From Hyphomicrobiales bacterium (GTDB lineage Bacteria > Pseudomonadota > Alphaproteobacteria > Rhizobiales > Rhizobiaceae): a stretch of DNA of 50,281 bases. The notes beneath the pieces are model-generated. The model did no database searches. It was not told where the DNA came from and was given only the letters and a program-made list of their open reading frames with translations. The stretch is from NCBI GenBank assembly GCA_900474095.1, contig UCOA01000108.1, positions 1 to 50,281 of the forward strand. Direction: 5' to 3'. This document shows, piece after piece, positions 1 through 8,691 of this stretch (within the stretch, counting starts at the first letter, position 1; each line of letters begins with the position of its first letter). A program made the translations under genes and the position numbers.

Positions 1-421
1 GGCGAGCGCGCGTGCGCAGGTTCGAAGCGTCCGAACCGGCCTGCGGCTCGGTCAGCGCAAAACCGCCGATCCATTCACCGGAAGCCAGTTTCGGCAGGAA
101 GCGCTGCTTCTGTTCCTGCGTGCCGAATTTCAAGATCGGCACGCAGCCAACGGAACTGTGGACGCTCATGATCGTAGAGCACGAGCCGTCGCCGGCGGCG
201 ATCTCTTCCAGCGCGACGGCGTAGGCCACCGTACCCGTCTCCGAGCCACCATAGGCTTCCGGCACCAGCATGCCGAGAAAGCCAAGTTCGCCCATTTCCT
301 TCAATTCATCCTTCGGAAATGCATGCGAGACGTCGCGCTCGGAGGCTCCTGGCAGGAGGCGCTCGCGAGCAAAATCACGGGCCATATCGCGAATCTGGAT
401 TTGTTGTTCAGTCAGGATCAT
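1..421 (-). CDS. acyl-CoA dehydrogenase, N-terminal part (cut by window edge)
   Basis: The first 140 residues of an acyl-CoA dehydrogenase, the FAD enzyme that introduces the alpha-beta double bond in an acyl-CoA thioester. The translation begins MILTEQQIQIRDMARDFARE and runs through the all-helical N-terminal domain to GGFALTEPQAGSDASN, the conserved segment that starts the middle FAD/substrate-contacting domain. The catalytic glutamate and C-terminal domain lie outside the window. The ATG at 421 has GGAGA 7 bases upstream. It is the third gene of a leftward operon after the SDR and the thiolase (24-base gap). Family assignment is firm; substrate is inferred only from the neighbours (short or branched acyl-CoA). 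Confidence 0.93.
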   Translation of the reverse strand, partial: MILTEQQIQIRDMARDFARERLLPGASERDVSHAFPKDELKEMGELGFLGMLVPEAYGGSETGTVAYAVALEEIAAGDGSCSTIMSVHSSVGCVPILKFGTQEQKQRFLPKLASGEWIGGFALTEPQAGSDASNLRTRAR

Positions 422-445
422 CTATCGGTCTCCTCCCCGGCCCGA

Positions 446-1633
446 TCAAAGCCGCTCGACGGCGATCGCTGTCGCCTCGCCGCCGCCGATGCAGAGCGAG
501 GCCATGCCGCGCTTCAACCCATAGCGCTCGAGTGCTGCCAAAAGCGTGACAATGAGGCGGGCGCCGGATGCGCCGATCGGATGACCAAGCGCGCAGGCGC
601 CGCCATGCACGTTCACCTTGTCATGTGGCAGGTCGAGGTCGCGCATCGCCGCCATGGCGACGACCGCAAATGCTTCGTTGATCTCGAACAGATCGACATC
701 CTTAAGGTTCCACCCCGTTCGTTCGGAGAGCTTGTTCAGCGCACCGATAGGAGCGGTTGCAAAGAGATTGGGCGCCTGAGCGTGGGTCGCGTGCCCGGCG
801 ATGGCTGCAAGGGGCGTGAGCCCCCTCCGGTCGGCTTCGGAGCGACGCATCAGCACCAGGGCGGCCGCGCCGTCGGAAATCGAAGAGGAATTGGCGGCAG
901 TCACCGTACCGTTTTCACGGAATGCGGGCTTCAGGGTCGGGATTTTTTCAAATCTTGCCTTACCGGGCTGTTCGTCGCGGCTGACGATGTTTTCCGTCCG
1001 CCCGGTCTTCACCGTGACCGGCGTGATTTCGGCATCGAAAAACCCTTCCTCGACAGCTTTCTGCGCACGAGTCAGCGACGTCACCGCAAAATCGTCCTGC
1101 GCGGGCCGCGTGAACTGATAGGCCTCGGCGCAATCCTCGGCAAACGTGCCCATCAACCGCCCCCTGTCATAGGCATCCTCCAGCCCGTCGAGGAACATGT
1201 GATCAATGACGCGACCATGGCCGAGCCGGTAACCACCACGGGCACGATCAAGCAGATAGGGCGCATTGCTCATGCTTTCCATGCCGCCGGCAACAGTAAT
1301 GTTCGCGCTGCCGGCCGCAATCAGGTCATGTGCCAGCATCACCGCCTTCATGCCGGAGCCGCACATCTTGTTGACGGTGCTTGCGCCCGTCGCGTAGGGC
1401 AGGCCCGCGCCGATTGCTGCCTGCCGCGCCGGTGCCTGCCCCTGTCCGGCCGGCAGGACGCAACCGAAAACCACTTCCTCGACTGCCTCGGCAGAAACCT
1501 GGCTGCGCTCCAAGGCGGCACGGATAGCGGCTGCGCCGAGTTGAGAAGCGGTCGCTTCCTTCAGGTCGCCCTGAAATCCACCCATTGCGGTGCGGGCGGA
1601 ACCGACGATGACGATGGGATCAAGCATTGCCAT
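446..1633 (-). CDS. acetyl-CoA C-acyltransferase (thiolase)
   Basis: A 395-residue thiolase, which splits 3-oxoacyl-CoA with CoA (or condenses two acetyl-CoA). The nucleophilic cysteine is C91 in the NKMCGSGMKA motif; the NEAFA motif, H351 in the CALGHPIGASG block and the second active cysteine C381 in CIGGGE are all present, so the enzyme should be active. Length is normal for the family. The start ATG at 1633 has GGGGAGG at good spacing; a second ATG lies two codons on. It sits between an SDR dehydrogenase and an acyl-CoA dehydrogenase, which together could make a beta-oxidation module. Degradative thiolase versus acetoacetyl-CoA synthesis cannot be decided from sequence alone; the context favours degradation. 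Confidence 0.95.
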   Translation of the reverse strand: MAMLDPIVIVGSARTAMGGFQGDLKEATASQLGAAAIRAALERSQVSAEAVEEVVFGCVLPAGQGQAPARQAAIGAGLPYATGASTVNKMCGSGMKAVMLAHDLIAAGSANITVAGGMESMSNAPYLLDRARGGYRLGHGRVIDHMFLDGLEDAYDRGRLMGTFAEDCAEAYQFTRPAQDDFAVTSLTRAQKAVEEGFFDAEITPVTVKTGRTENIVSRDEQPGKARFEKIPTLKPAFRENGTVTAANSSSISDGAAALVLMRRSEADRRGLTPLAAIAGHATHAQAPNLFATAPIGALNKLSERTGWNLKDVDLFEINEAFAVVAMAAMRDLDLPHDKVNVHGGACALGHPIGASGARLIVTLLAALERYGLKRGMASLCIGGGEATAIAVERL

Positions 1634-1651
1634 TTCAACCTCCCCGGAGCC

Positions 1652-2422
1652 TCAACGCGGCCCCATGCGCAAGGCGCCGTCCAGACGGATCACCTCGCCG
1701 TTCAGCATTGTATTCTCGCAGATATGGCGCACCAGCGCCGCAAATTCGATGGGTCGGCCAAGGCGCGGCGGAAAGGGCACGCTCTTTCCGAGCGCTTCCT
1801 GAACCTCAGCCGGCATGCCCGCCATCATCGGTGTTTCGAAGATGCCTGGCGCAATCGAAACGACGCGGATGCCGTAGCGGGCGAGTTCCCGGGCGATCGG
1901 CAGGGTCATCCCGACGATGCCGCCTTTCGATGCCGAGTAGGCGGCTTGACCGACCTGTCCGTCGAAGGCTGCAATCGAGGCCGTGTTGACGATGACGCCG
2001 CGCTCGCCTTCGCCGTCAGGTTCCTCGTTCTGGATGACAGAGGCGGCAAGACGGACCATGTTGAAGGTGCCGATGAGGTTGATGCCGACCGCGCGGGCGA
2101 AATTTTCGAGGCGATGCGGGCCGTCGCGCGTAAGCACCTTTTCGACAGGCGCGATTCCTGCGCAGTTTACCAGACCATGCAAATGACCGAAGCTCTCAAG
2201 CGCTGCGTTGACCGCGGCAAGCCCATCCTCTTCGCTGGTCACGTCCGTGCGCACGAAACGGGCCGTCGTCTCACCCAGTTCGGCGCTGATCCGCTCACCG
2301 GCCTCAGGATTGACGTCGGCAACAATGATGCGCGCACCGGCCTCGACCAGCAAGCGGGCGACAGCCGCGCCCAAGCCAGAGCCGCCGCCCGTAACCAAAA
2401 ATACCTTGCCAGGGATCAGCAT
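1652..2422 (-). CDS. SDR-family 3-hydroxyacyl-CoA dehydrogenase (type II-like)
   Basis: A 256-residue short-chain dehydrogenase. The NAD-binding TGGGSGLG motif is at 11-18, NCAG near 86-89, and the catalytic S149, Y162 and K166 (YSASK) are in place. The start of the chain and the [20 protein letters not shown] segment resemble the type II 3-hydroxyacyl-CoA / 2-methyl-3-hydroxybutyryl-CoA dehydrogenases (HSD17B10-like) rather than sugar or FabG reductases. I chose the ATG at 2422 because GGGAGGGG precedes it; the frame stays open upstream to 2509 without a better signal. First gene of the leftward operon. With the thiolase and acyl-CoA dehydrogenase it would fit isoleucine or branched acyl-CoA breakdown (inference); no enoyl-CoA hydratase is in view. 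Confidence 0.9.
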   Translation of the reverse strand: MLIPGKVFLVTGGGSGLGAAVARLLVEAGARIIVADVNPEAGERISAELGETTARFVRTDVTSEEDGLAAVNAALESFGHLHGLVNCAGIAPVEKVLTRDGPHRLENFARAVGINLIGTFNMVRLAASVIQNEEPDGEGERGVIVNTASIAAFDGQVGQAAYSASKGGIVGMTLPIARELARYGIRVVSIAPGIFETPMMAGMPAEVQEALGKSVPFPPRLGRPIEFAALVRHICENTMLNGEVIRLDGALRMGPR

Positions 2423-2621
2423 GATGTTCCCCTCCCGTTGCGAACAGGTGCGGTTGCTGATTTTTGATCCATCATGCAGCCCTCCCCTGCCGCGTTTCGT
2501 CGTCGGCACCTGCTTTTTGACAGCGCCATCTTGTAGGACTCTACGCTGGCGCGGTATTGCAAGCGATGACAGAACTGTCCTTCATTTTTCGGCCAGTTTT
2601 GCCATATGGGAGAAGACACCG

Positions 2622-3680
2622 ATGGCAGACGCAGACCGGCGCATGATCTCGCCCTCCTTCGTTGAAGAGGCACTCGATTGTTTGCGCCGGCAGGGTAAGC
2701 CGACCGCCCTGCTGCTCGCATCGCTCGGCCTGCCGCCGGTAGTCGACAGGCCGATTTCGGCCGAGGCCTATGGTGCGCTTTGGTTGGCAATCGCGGCCGA
2801 AGTCGATGACGAATTCTTCGGCATGGGCGGACGGCCAATGCGCAGCGGCAGTTTCACGCTGCTTTGTCATTGCGTACTGCATGCAAAGAACCTGGAACAG
2901 GCGCTACGGCGCGCCTTGCGCTTCCTCGGCGTGGTGCTGGAAGACCCTAGCGGCGAACTCGTCATTCGCGACGGACTCGCCGAGATCGTGCTCACGGACA
3001 AGGGCGAGGCCCGCTCGGCCTTTGCCTACCGGACCTACTGGATCCTTCTCCACGGCATCACCTGCTGGCTGGTCGGGCGCCGCATTCCGATCCGCAGCGT
3101 AGACTTCCGCTGTGCCGAACCGCCGCAGGGCGCCGACTACCGCCTGTTCTTCGGGGCACCGGTGCAGTTTTCCCAACCAGTCAGCCGCCTCGCGTTTGAT
3201 CGCGCCGTGCTCAAGCTGCCGATCATTCGAACCGAGCAAGCATTGAAACAATTCCTGCGCGGCGCACCGGCCAATATCCTCGTGCGCTATCGGTACGATG
3301 CCGGTCTGGCAGCGAGCGTGCGCAGGCGTCTGCGGCAAGCGGCGCCTTCGGCCTGGTCCGGCTTCAGTGAGCTTGCCGTGCAGATGCGGATGTCGCCATC
3401 GACTCTGCGCCACCGGTTGCAGGGCGAAGGGCAAAGTTATGCCGGGATCAAGGACGAGATCCGTCGCGATCTCGCGATCGAAATGCTGCTCCATGGCAAG
3501 AGCAGCGTCGGAGAAATCGCCGCGCAGCTCGGTTTCTCCGAACCCAGCGCCTTTCACCGGGCCTTTCGCAAATGGACATCGAAGAGCCCGGCCGCCTTCC
3601 GGCGCGAGACGTGTTCGGTTGCTGCTCTCCCCGAAAGTCAGGAAACAGGTCGCAAAAATCGCAAGATTAAGTCTACCTAA
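2622..3680 (+). CDS. AraC-family transcriptional regulator
   Basis: A 352-residue regulator. The N-terminal two thirds resembles the arabinose-binding-like domain of OruR/ArgR-type AraC proteins. The C-terminal ~100 residues carry two helix-turn-helix units: the first around FSELAVQMRMSPSTLRHRL and the second around VGEIAAQLGFSEPSAFHRAF followed by the typical FRKWTSKSPAAFR signature. The ATG at 2622 follows GGGAGAAG; a longer open frame upstream only overlaps the divergent gene. It is divergent from the SDR-thiolase-acyl-CoA dehydrogenase operon with 199 bases between start codons, so it probably controls that operon (inference). Its ligand is unknown. Confidence 0.92.
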   Translation: MADADRRMISPSFVEEALDCLRRQGKPTALLLASLGLPPVVDRPISAEAYGALWLAIAAEVDDEFFGMGGRPMRSGSFTLLCHCVLHAKNLEQALRRALRFLGVVLEDPSGELVIRDGLAEIVLTDKGEARSAFAYRTYWILLHGITCWLVGRRIPIRSVDFRCAEPPQGADYRLFFGAPVQFSQPVSRLAFDRAVLKLPIIRTEQALKQFLRGAPANILVRYRYDAGLAASVRRRLRQAAPSAWSGFSELAVQMRMSPSTLRHRLQGEGQSYAGIKDEIRRDLAIEMLLHGKSSVGEIAAQLGFSEPSAFHRAFRKWTSKSPAAFRRETCSVAALPESQETGRKNRKIKST

Positions 3681-4135
3681 AAACCAGCAGCCGGGTGAAT
3701 GTTGCGCAAACGTGGCTATGGCGTCATCAAGGTAAAGCTGTAAGTAGTGCTAACCAACACCTACACCAGACGGGTTGATGCAAACGTTGGGTGATACGCT
3801 CACACAGCAATCCTGGAGGAAGAAGCGCCAAAAGTAAGAATATTGGCTGATACTTTGGTATCCGCGAATACGCCCCGTCACACCCACTCGATTGTTTAAA
3901 TAGTATATAACCCATTGAAATACTGAAAATTCACAAGCCCCGACGTCTGGATCGCCCAAAAAGCTAAGCTGTTAATATTAAAGGGAAAATCTCCGAGAAA
4001 TTTTTCAAGATTTGGCGGTGGGCGTGATGGTCAAGTTTAGCGTGGACGATCACTAAAATGCCATCAGATTTGTTCACCTGATATTTTCACCGAATCCCTC
4101 AAAGATAGCGCCCCCTGCAAAAGCTCCGTTAACCG
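3681..4135. other. 455-base AT-rich intergenic stretch, no gene seen
   Basis: The stretch between the AraC gene and the GGDEF gene is clearly more AT-rich than its flanks. Short open frames here (for example about 3727-3915 on the minus strand) have no ribosome site and no recognisable domain. A TTAATATTAA palindrome lies near 3971-3981. I saw no terminator hairpin with a T run and no convincing promoter. It probably holds the promoter of the GGDEF gene. Confidence 0.5.
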
Positions 4136-4894
4136 ATGATTCTGCAATTTCATTCTCGCAAAGCCCTAATCGTCCCGCGTATAAAAATAGCAACGCTCGG
4201 CGCCCTTGCGTGTGTCGTTGGGGCGATCGCAGTTGTTTGCGTATTAAGCCTGCTTATTCCCGACCGTCCGTTTTGGGCAGAATTGACCACAGTGGCGTCA
4301 ATAACGGCAGCTGTTACATTTCCGCTTCAATTGACGCTTTGTCTACGCAACGAAGCGCTTCGTGAGGTCCAAAAAGAACTTCAGCACGCACTCAGTCATG
4401 ATCCCCTCACGGGTACACTGCGCGCCAACGCATTTGTGACCTCGGTCGAGCATGCGATAGACCGCAGGCGCCGGAGCAATACTGAAGGCCCGGATGGCGT
4501 CATGCTCGTTCTCAGAATCGGCAATTTCGATGAGATCGGTCGTCGCTATGGCCCGCAATGGGCAGATACGCTGCTTCAATCGATTGTTCGGATCGTACAT
4601 TCTTCTGTGCGCTATGGTGATCTCGTCGCCCGCCTTGCCTCCGACGAACTCGGGATCTATCTGCCAGGCACAACAACGGAAAACGCCAGCGACATCTGCG
4701 AGCGCATCCGCACGCGGATAGACGAGACCACCTTCACAGCCGGGCAAGAGCGCCATATATCGGTGACGGTGCGACTTGGCGGTACCAGGGTCGGGGACCA
4801 GGCCGACTTTCAGGCACTCCGCGAGGCAGCTAACCACGCCGCCCTCGCGGAGGAAGAGGCTGGCCCCCTCCTATTCCGGGAGCTGTTTTCGTGA
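4136..4894 (+). CDS. membrane protein with degenerate GGDEF domain
   Basis: A 252-residue protein with two hydrophobic segments (about residues 19-42 and 50-68), a short linker helix and a GGDEF-type domain beginning at HDPLTGTLRANAF. The active-site loop that should read GG(D/E)EF reads ASDEL (within RLASDELGIYLPG), so both glycines and the phenylalanine are changed; the downstream family segments are recognisable. Intact cyclases need the glycine pair for GTP binding, so this protein is probably catalytically inactive and may act as a c-di-GMP or protein sensor (inference). No clear Shine-Dalgarno precedes the ATG. It lies beside the glycan locus, where c-di-GMP signalling often acts, but no direct link is visible. 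Confidence 0.8.
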   Translation: MILQFHSRKALIVPRIKIATLGALACVVGAIAVVCVLSLLIPDRPFWAELTTVASITAAVTFPLQLTLCLRNEALREVQKELQHALSHDPLTGTLRANAFVTSVEHAIDRRRRSNTEGPDGVMLVLRIGNFDEIGRRYGPQWADTLLQSIVRIVHSSVRYGDLVARLASDELGIYLPGTTTENASDICERIRTRIDETTFTAGQERHISVTVRLGGTRVGDQADFQALREAANHAALAEEEAGPLLFRELFS

Positions 4895-4917
4895 CAGGGA
4901 GGCTTTCTGGCCTGCAT

Positions 4918-5045
4918 CACCACACCGTATCGGGCCGGATCGTCCACATGACAGGCGAACACGGTGGCCCCGGCCTGCTTGGCAACCGCGTCCCGGCAGG
5001 GTAGAGCCGCGTTCCACTGCCGCCTGCCAGAATGATCCCTTTCAT
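4918..5045 (-). pseudogene. rfbA/rmlA (glucose-1-phosphate thymidylyltransferase) remnant
   Basis: Starting at an ATG at 5045, the minus strand reads MKGIILAGGSGTRLYPA, the diagnostic nucleotide-binding N-terminus of RmlA. After a shift of frame it continues KQAGATVFACHVDDPARYGVV, which matches the family segment about 110-130 residues in. About 90 internal codons and everything after this are missing. This is an internally deleted, frameshifted relic of a ~290-residue enzyme that makes dTDP-glucose for rhamnose synthesis. It abuts the glycan cluster, so a dTDP-sugar branch was probably once encoded here. Confidence 0.8.
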
Positions 5046-5126
5046 GCAGTTTCTGCCGTTGCCATTTCCACGCTCCACCCGCGCCCACACTCGGACCGAG
5101 AATAAGGAGGGGACAGATCACATTGG

Positions 5127-6257
5127 TCATCTCACCGATTCTTCACCGGTATCCGGTTCGGTGGCCGCCACGCCGGCCGGGCTTAAGGCGCCGCAACGCC
5201 AGACGCTGTAGACCGGCTGGGTATCCCAGTCATAGTAGTAGACCGCTTCCAGCGTTCGCTCCGCCATGCGTTGCCCGAAGACGCGGCGCATGGCGCGGAT
5301 CACCCCTTCTCGCTCCCGGTCGTCGATCGGGCAAGAAAGCGCGGTGTTGGCAATGCCCCATTCGGTCACCCAGCACGGCTTGCCCTCCCCTTCAGGTTGG
5401 CAAAAGTCGAGAAGCCCCGTCACATACCGCTCAAGCGCCGCGTTAGCTTTGCGCCCCGGATAGATATGAATGCCATAGCCATCGATCAGCGCGTCGATCC
5501 CCCGTTCCCACAGGAGCGAGACGAACGCACCGGGATCGAGCCGTTCCATCCCACGGTGGTCGGCCTCTTCTGCGCCGACATCGGAAAGTCCGGCGGAAAT
5601 CAGAAGCGCGCGGCGGCTATGCACCGTCGCCTGCAATTCCTCTCGGGTGATCCGGACAGCGCCGACATATGCGTCGAGCCCGCGCTCGAAGGCCGAGCGA
5701 TTTGCGACTTCCGAAACGCTGCGCGGTGTCTGCCGCCCAGGTTTTTCGTAGACGACGAGGTCGCCATTGTAGGCGCTGTAGTTTATTTCGTTTCCTGGCT
5801 CGACGGCGTCGATGCGGATGCCCATGCCATCAATGCGGCGAAGCACCGAGCGCAGCTGCGCGCGGTAAAGATCGAGGTCGAGATCCGAAAGCCGCCGAAC
5901 ATCCCAGATGCGGCCGAAACCGGTGCGAGGGCGCACCCCCGCCCGATAGTAGTCCTTGTTGCCGAGCTGGATCTCGATAAGGATTTTCAGCCCCAGCCGG
6001 TCCGCCATTTCGAGCGCTTCGATGCTCTTCTCCACCGGCCTCGACAGCGAAAGCCGGACATGGGTGATGCCGCTTGCCGCAATTTCCTTCAGCACGCGCT
6101 TCTGATCGGCGCGGGAAAGCCAGGCGAGGTTTACCCTGTTAATGCCGATGCGATCGGGGAACGCATCGTTTGCGTCCGCCGGCGCCGCCGGCGCAAAGAC
6201 CCAGAGCGCTGCCAGCGCGCAAGCGAAGCGCGCGCGCGTTCGCGCCACCGCTTTCAT
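5127..6257 (-). CDS. exported glycoside hydrolase-like TIM-barrel protein
   Basis: A 376-residue protein. Residues 1-29 form a signal peptide (basic start, hydrophobic ALAALWVFAPA, cleavage near ADA). The rest resembles a clan-A (GH5/GH39-type) barrel: an N-E pair in VEPGNEINYSAYNG (E157) fits the acid/base on strand 4, and WVTEWG (E299) fits the nucleophile on strand 7. YGIHIYPG is a typical strand-6 segment. The ATG at 6257 is preceded by GAGAGG and lies 4 bases after the stop of the upstream gene, so it ends the leftward glycan operon. Role inferred: trimming, editing or degrading the polymer in the periplasm, as EPS-cluster glycanases do. The exact GH family is not certain. Confidence 0.75.
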   Translation of the reverse strand: MKAVARTRARFACALAALWVFAPAAPADANDAFPDRIGINRVNLAWLSRADQKRVLKEIAASGITHVRLSLSRPVEKSIEALEMADRLGLKILIEIQLGNKDYYRAGVRPRTGFGRIWDVRRLSDLDLDLYRAQLRSVLRRIDGMGIRIDAVEPGNEINYSAYNGDLVVYEKPGRQTPRSVSEVANRSAFERGLDAYVGAVRITREELQATVHSRRALLISAGLSDVGAEEADHRGMERLDPGAFVSLLWERGIDALIDGYGIHIYPGRKANAALERYVTGLLDFCQPEGEGKPCWVTEWGIANTALSCPIDDREREGVIRAMRRVFGQRMAERTLEAVYYYDWDTQPVYSVWRCGALSPAGVAATEPDTGEESVR

Positions 6258-6261
6258 CCTC

Positions 6262-7434
6262 TCAAAATCCAATCTGCCCCAGAGCATTTCGGAAATTCGC
6301 CTCGCAAGCGGAATAGCGGTCGATCACGGCTTGCGTGTCTATCTTGGCGAGGAAATTCGACAGATATGCGCGCTTGTCCGCTTCCCGGTTCCAGGTCGCC
6401 GCCTCGATATAGGGGAAGCCGATGAACTCCAGCATTTCCCGCATGCGGTCGTCGACCGCGATCATGAGGGCAGGTGTGCCGGCCTGCATACCGATGATGC
6501 AGCCGTGGAAACGGCGGCCGAAGCAGAGATCGCGCGATGACATTGCGCCCCGCCACTGGTTCGTGTCGAAATAGACCAGCAGTTCGGATTTCCGCTGCCA
6601 TTTTTCCGAATGCTTGTATTCGGTCGCGCCAGTGATGCGCCCACTCGCCCGGTCATAGACAATGTCATTGTCGTCGCCGGTCAGCGAGAGGTTGTAGGCA
6701 ACCACCTCATCCTGGACCACATAGCTTGCGACGCTGTCGGGCTTAAGCAACGCATGCGCGTCGACGATCGTATCGGCAACACTGCCGAGATAGCCGCCGA
6801 AGGCGATCTTCTGGGCTTCTGCCAGTCCCGGATTGGCAAGCGCGAGAAGTGACCGCTTCATCTCGTTCGGAGCGAAATAGAGTGATGGGCAGCCGGTCGG
6901 CTTGACGAACTTCATGCCCTGTTCCCTGAGAAACTCGGCAGTGAAATAACCGCGGGTAAGGAAGAAGCTCTCCTTTTTCTTCAAGACCTCAAGGAACTGG
7001 AGCGTGCCGGCCGGCAGCAGTTCCTTGAGACCCTCCTTGCGCTGGATACCGATTCCCATCACCACGACCGGCATCTTCAGCTTGGCGAACACTTCGGCTT
7101 CCAGGTCCGCGGAGTAGCCCGGTCGCAAGAGGTTGGCGGAGGCGAAAACGCAAATATCGAACTCGCGGTTGACGCGGTCGTAGAGGTCTTCCGATCCCCG
7201 GTTGTTGGCGAGGTGCCAGAAGGGGAGGTAGGTGACGTCGTGACCGCGCAGGCTTTCGGCCGCGCCCTCTCCGATCAGGTAGTTGCCGGTATTGGCGATC
7301 CGCCTGACCTGGGAAATCAGGTCCTTTTTGGTGCTGGCCTCGTCAAAGTAGGGCCGGTGGACGACAGTTGTGCCCGAAACCTGCGCAATCGTTCTCTGCA
7401 GATATGACGGAATTCCCGTGAGCAAAATACGCAT
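6262..7434 (-). CDS. polysaccharide pyruvyl transferase family protein (copy 2)
   Basis: A 390-residue protein of the polysaccharide pyruvyl transferase family, members of which add pyruvyl ketals from PEP to sugar residues. Recognisable are the N-terminal NTGNYLIGEGA segment and the C-terminal CFGRRFHGCIIGMQAGTPA motif followed by VDDRMREMLEFIGFP, the typical end of the fold. It is a clear paralogue of the gene directly upstream (shared ILxTGIP, NTGNYLIGEGA, VxPTGCPSxYF, FDTNQWR/YDTNQWR, RRFHG). Third of the four downstream genes in the leftward operon. Whether it truly transfers pyruvate or another group is unproven. Confidence 0.85.
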   Translation of the reverse strand: MRILLTGIPSYLQRTIAQVSGTTVVHRPYFDEASTKKDLISQVRRIANTGNYLIGEGAAESLRGHDVTYLPFWHLANNRGSEDLYDRVNREFDICVFASANLLRPGYSADLEAEVFAKLKMPVVVMGIGIQRKEGLKELLPAGTLQFLEVLKKKESFFLTRGYFTAEFLREQGMKFVKPTGCPSLYFAPNEMKRSLLALANPGLAEAQKIAFGGYLGSVADTIVDAHALLKPDSVASYVVQDEVVAYNLSLTGDDNDIVYDRASGRITGATEYKHSEKWQRKSELLVYFDTNQWRGAMSSRDLCFGRRFHGCIIGMQAGTPALMIAVDDRMREMLEFIGFPYIEAATWNREADKRAYLSNFLAKIDTQAVIDRYSACEANFRNALGQIGF

Positions 7435-7473
7435 AACTATCCTCTGAACCGATAAATGGTGGCCTTCGGGCCA

Positions 7474-8652
7474 TTAATTCGCAATGCCGATTTCACGAAG
7501 CGTCGTGCGGAAGGCGCGCTCGCGGTCGGAATACCGGTCGACAAGCTCGCTCGTGTTGAGCTTTGCCAGATGATCGGCCACGAACTCGGCGCGGTTCTCC
7601 GCCTTGTCGATCTCGGTGATGTCGACGGCGGGCAGGCCGGTGAAGCCGAGCATCTCGCGCATGCGATCGTCCACCGCCACCATCAGGCTCGGCACCGCCG
7701 CCTGCATGGCGATGATAGAGCCGTGGAAACGACGGCCGAAATTGAAGTCCATCGACGAGGCCCAGGAGCGCCACTGGTTGGTGTCGTAGAAAGTGCGAAC
7801 CTCAAACCGCTGCTTCTCGCGTTCCGTGCCGGGATAGGCCAGATCGCCAATCATTAGGCCCGACGCGGAATCATAGACGCGCCCCTCGTCGTTAGGCTCC
7901 ACCTTCATGTCGAAGTGGAGGAACTCATCCTGCACCACGTATTGCGGCGCGGTGCCCTGTGGGGCCAGGGCATTGGCGTCGAGGATCGCATCCTGATTGC
8001 CGCCGAGGTAGCCTGAAAAGATTGTCCGTGCCTTGCCAATTTCTACGCTCGACAGTTTCTTCATGGAGCGGCGCATGTTGTCCGGCATGAAATAGACGGA
8101 AGGGCATCCGGTCGGTCGCACGAAGGAGAAGCCCTGGTCCTTCAGGAAGCCGGCCGACTCGTGGCCGCGCGTCAGGAAATAGTGCTCGCGCTCCTTCAAG
8201 ATGGTGAGAAGCCGCTTCGTTCCCTCCGGAAGATTGTTCTCCAGGTCCTTGCGGTTTTGCAGGCCGATGCCCAGCATGACGATCGGCATGTTGAGCCGGC
8301 TGAGCACCTCTGCCTCGGCGTCCGCGGAGAGCCCCTTGCGCAGGAGGTTCGCGCAGGTGAAGACGCAGATGTCGAAGTTGGCGTTGAACTCATCGAACCC
8401 GCTGCCGCTTTTGCTCAAATTGAAGAGATGCCAGAAGGGAACCTGCTTCGCATGCGGCGCGAGCGCGCGCAGAGCGCCTTCGCCGATGAGGTAGTTGCCG
8501 GTGTTGCTGATGTTGCGCAGCTCCTGCAGAAACTCCTCTTTCGCTTCCGGCTGCTTCTGCCGCTCCGCATAGGAGACGGACAAGCCCTGGGCGCCATTGG
8601 CAAGGCGCGTATAGTGACCAGGAATACCCGTCACGAGAATTCGTGGACGCAT
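7474..8652 (-). CDS. polysaccharide pyruvyl transferase family protein (copy 1)
   Basis: A 392-residue paralogue of the next gene, with NTGNYLIGEGA, FVRPTGCPSVYFMP, TNQWRSWASS and the FGRRFHGSIIAMQAAVPS block near the C-terminus, all hallmarks of the pyruvyl transferase family. I place the start at ATG 8652 (MRPRILVTGIPG) because AAAGGT precedes it and the paralogue starts at the same point; a TTG at 8691 next to the upstream stop is an alternative. The tandem pair suggests duplication followed by specialisation to two acceptors or two sites (inference). Confidence 0.85.
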   Translation of the reverse strand: MRPRILVTGIPGHYTRLANGAQGLSVSYAERQKQPEAKEEFLQELRNISNTGNYLIGEGALRALAPHAKQVPFWHLFNLSKSGSGFDEFNANFDICVFTCANLLRKGLSADAEAEVLSRLNMPIVMLGIGLQNRKDLENNLPEGTKRLLTILKEREHYFLTRGHESAGFLKDQGFSFVRPTGCPSVYFMPDNMRRSMKKLSSVEIGKARTIFSGYLGGNQDAILDANALAPQGTAPQYVVQDEFLHFDMKVEPNDEGRVYDSASGLMIGDLAYPGTEREKQRFEVRTFYDTNQWRSWASSMDFNFGRRFHGSIIAMQAAVPSLMVAVDDRMREMLGFTGLPAVDITEIDKAENRAEFVADHLAKLNTSELVDRYSDRERAFRTTLREIGIAN

Positions 8653-8691
8653 TCGACTAGACCTTTCTGTTTCAGGGAAGCGGCCCGGCAA

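Noticed and set aside
158-2467. 769-residue open frame on the plus strand
   Set aside because: It lies antisense to the thiolase and SDR genes, has no recognisable domain, and its composition is that of a shadow frame in GC-rich DNA.
3727-3959. Small minus-strand frames in the AT-rich gap
   Set aside because: No ribosome site, no domain, and two overlapping frames with similar length, as expected by chance.
4001-4019. Possible fifth MarR-type palindrome (TTTTTCAAGATTTGGCGGT)
   Set aside because: The core CAA-nnn-TTG is present but four of eight positions in the right arm differ; within chance for AT-rich DNA.
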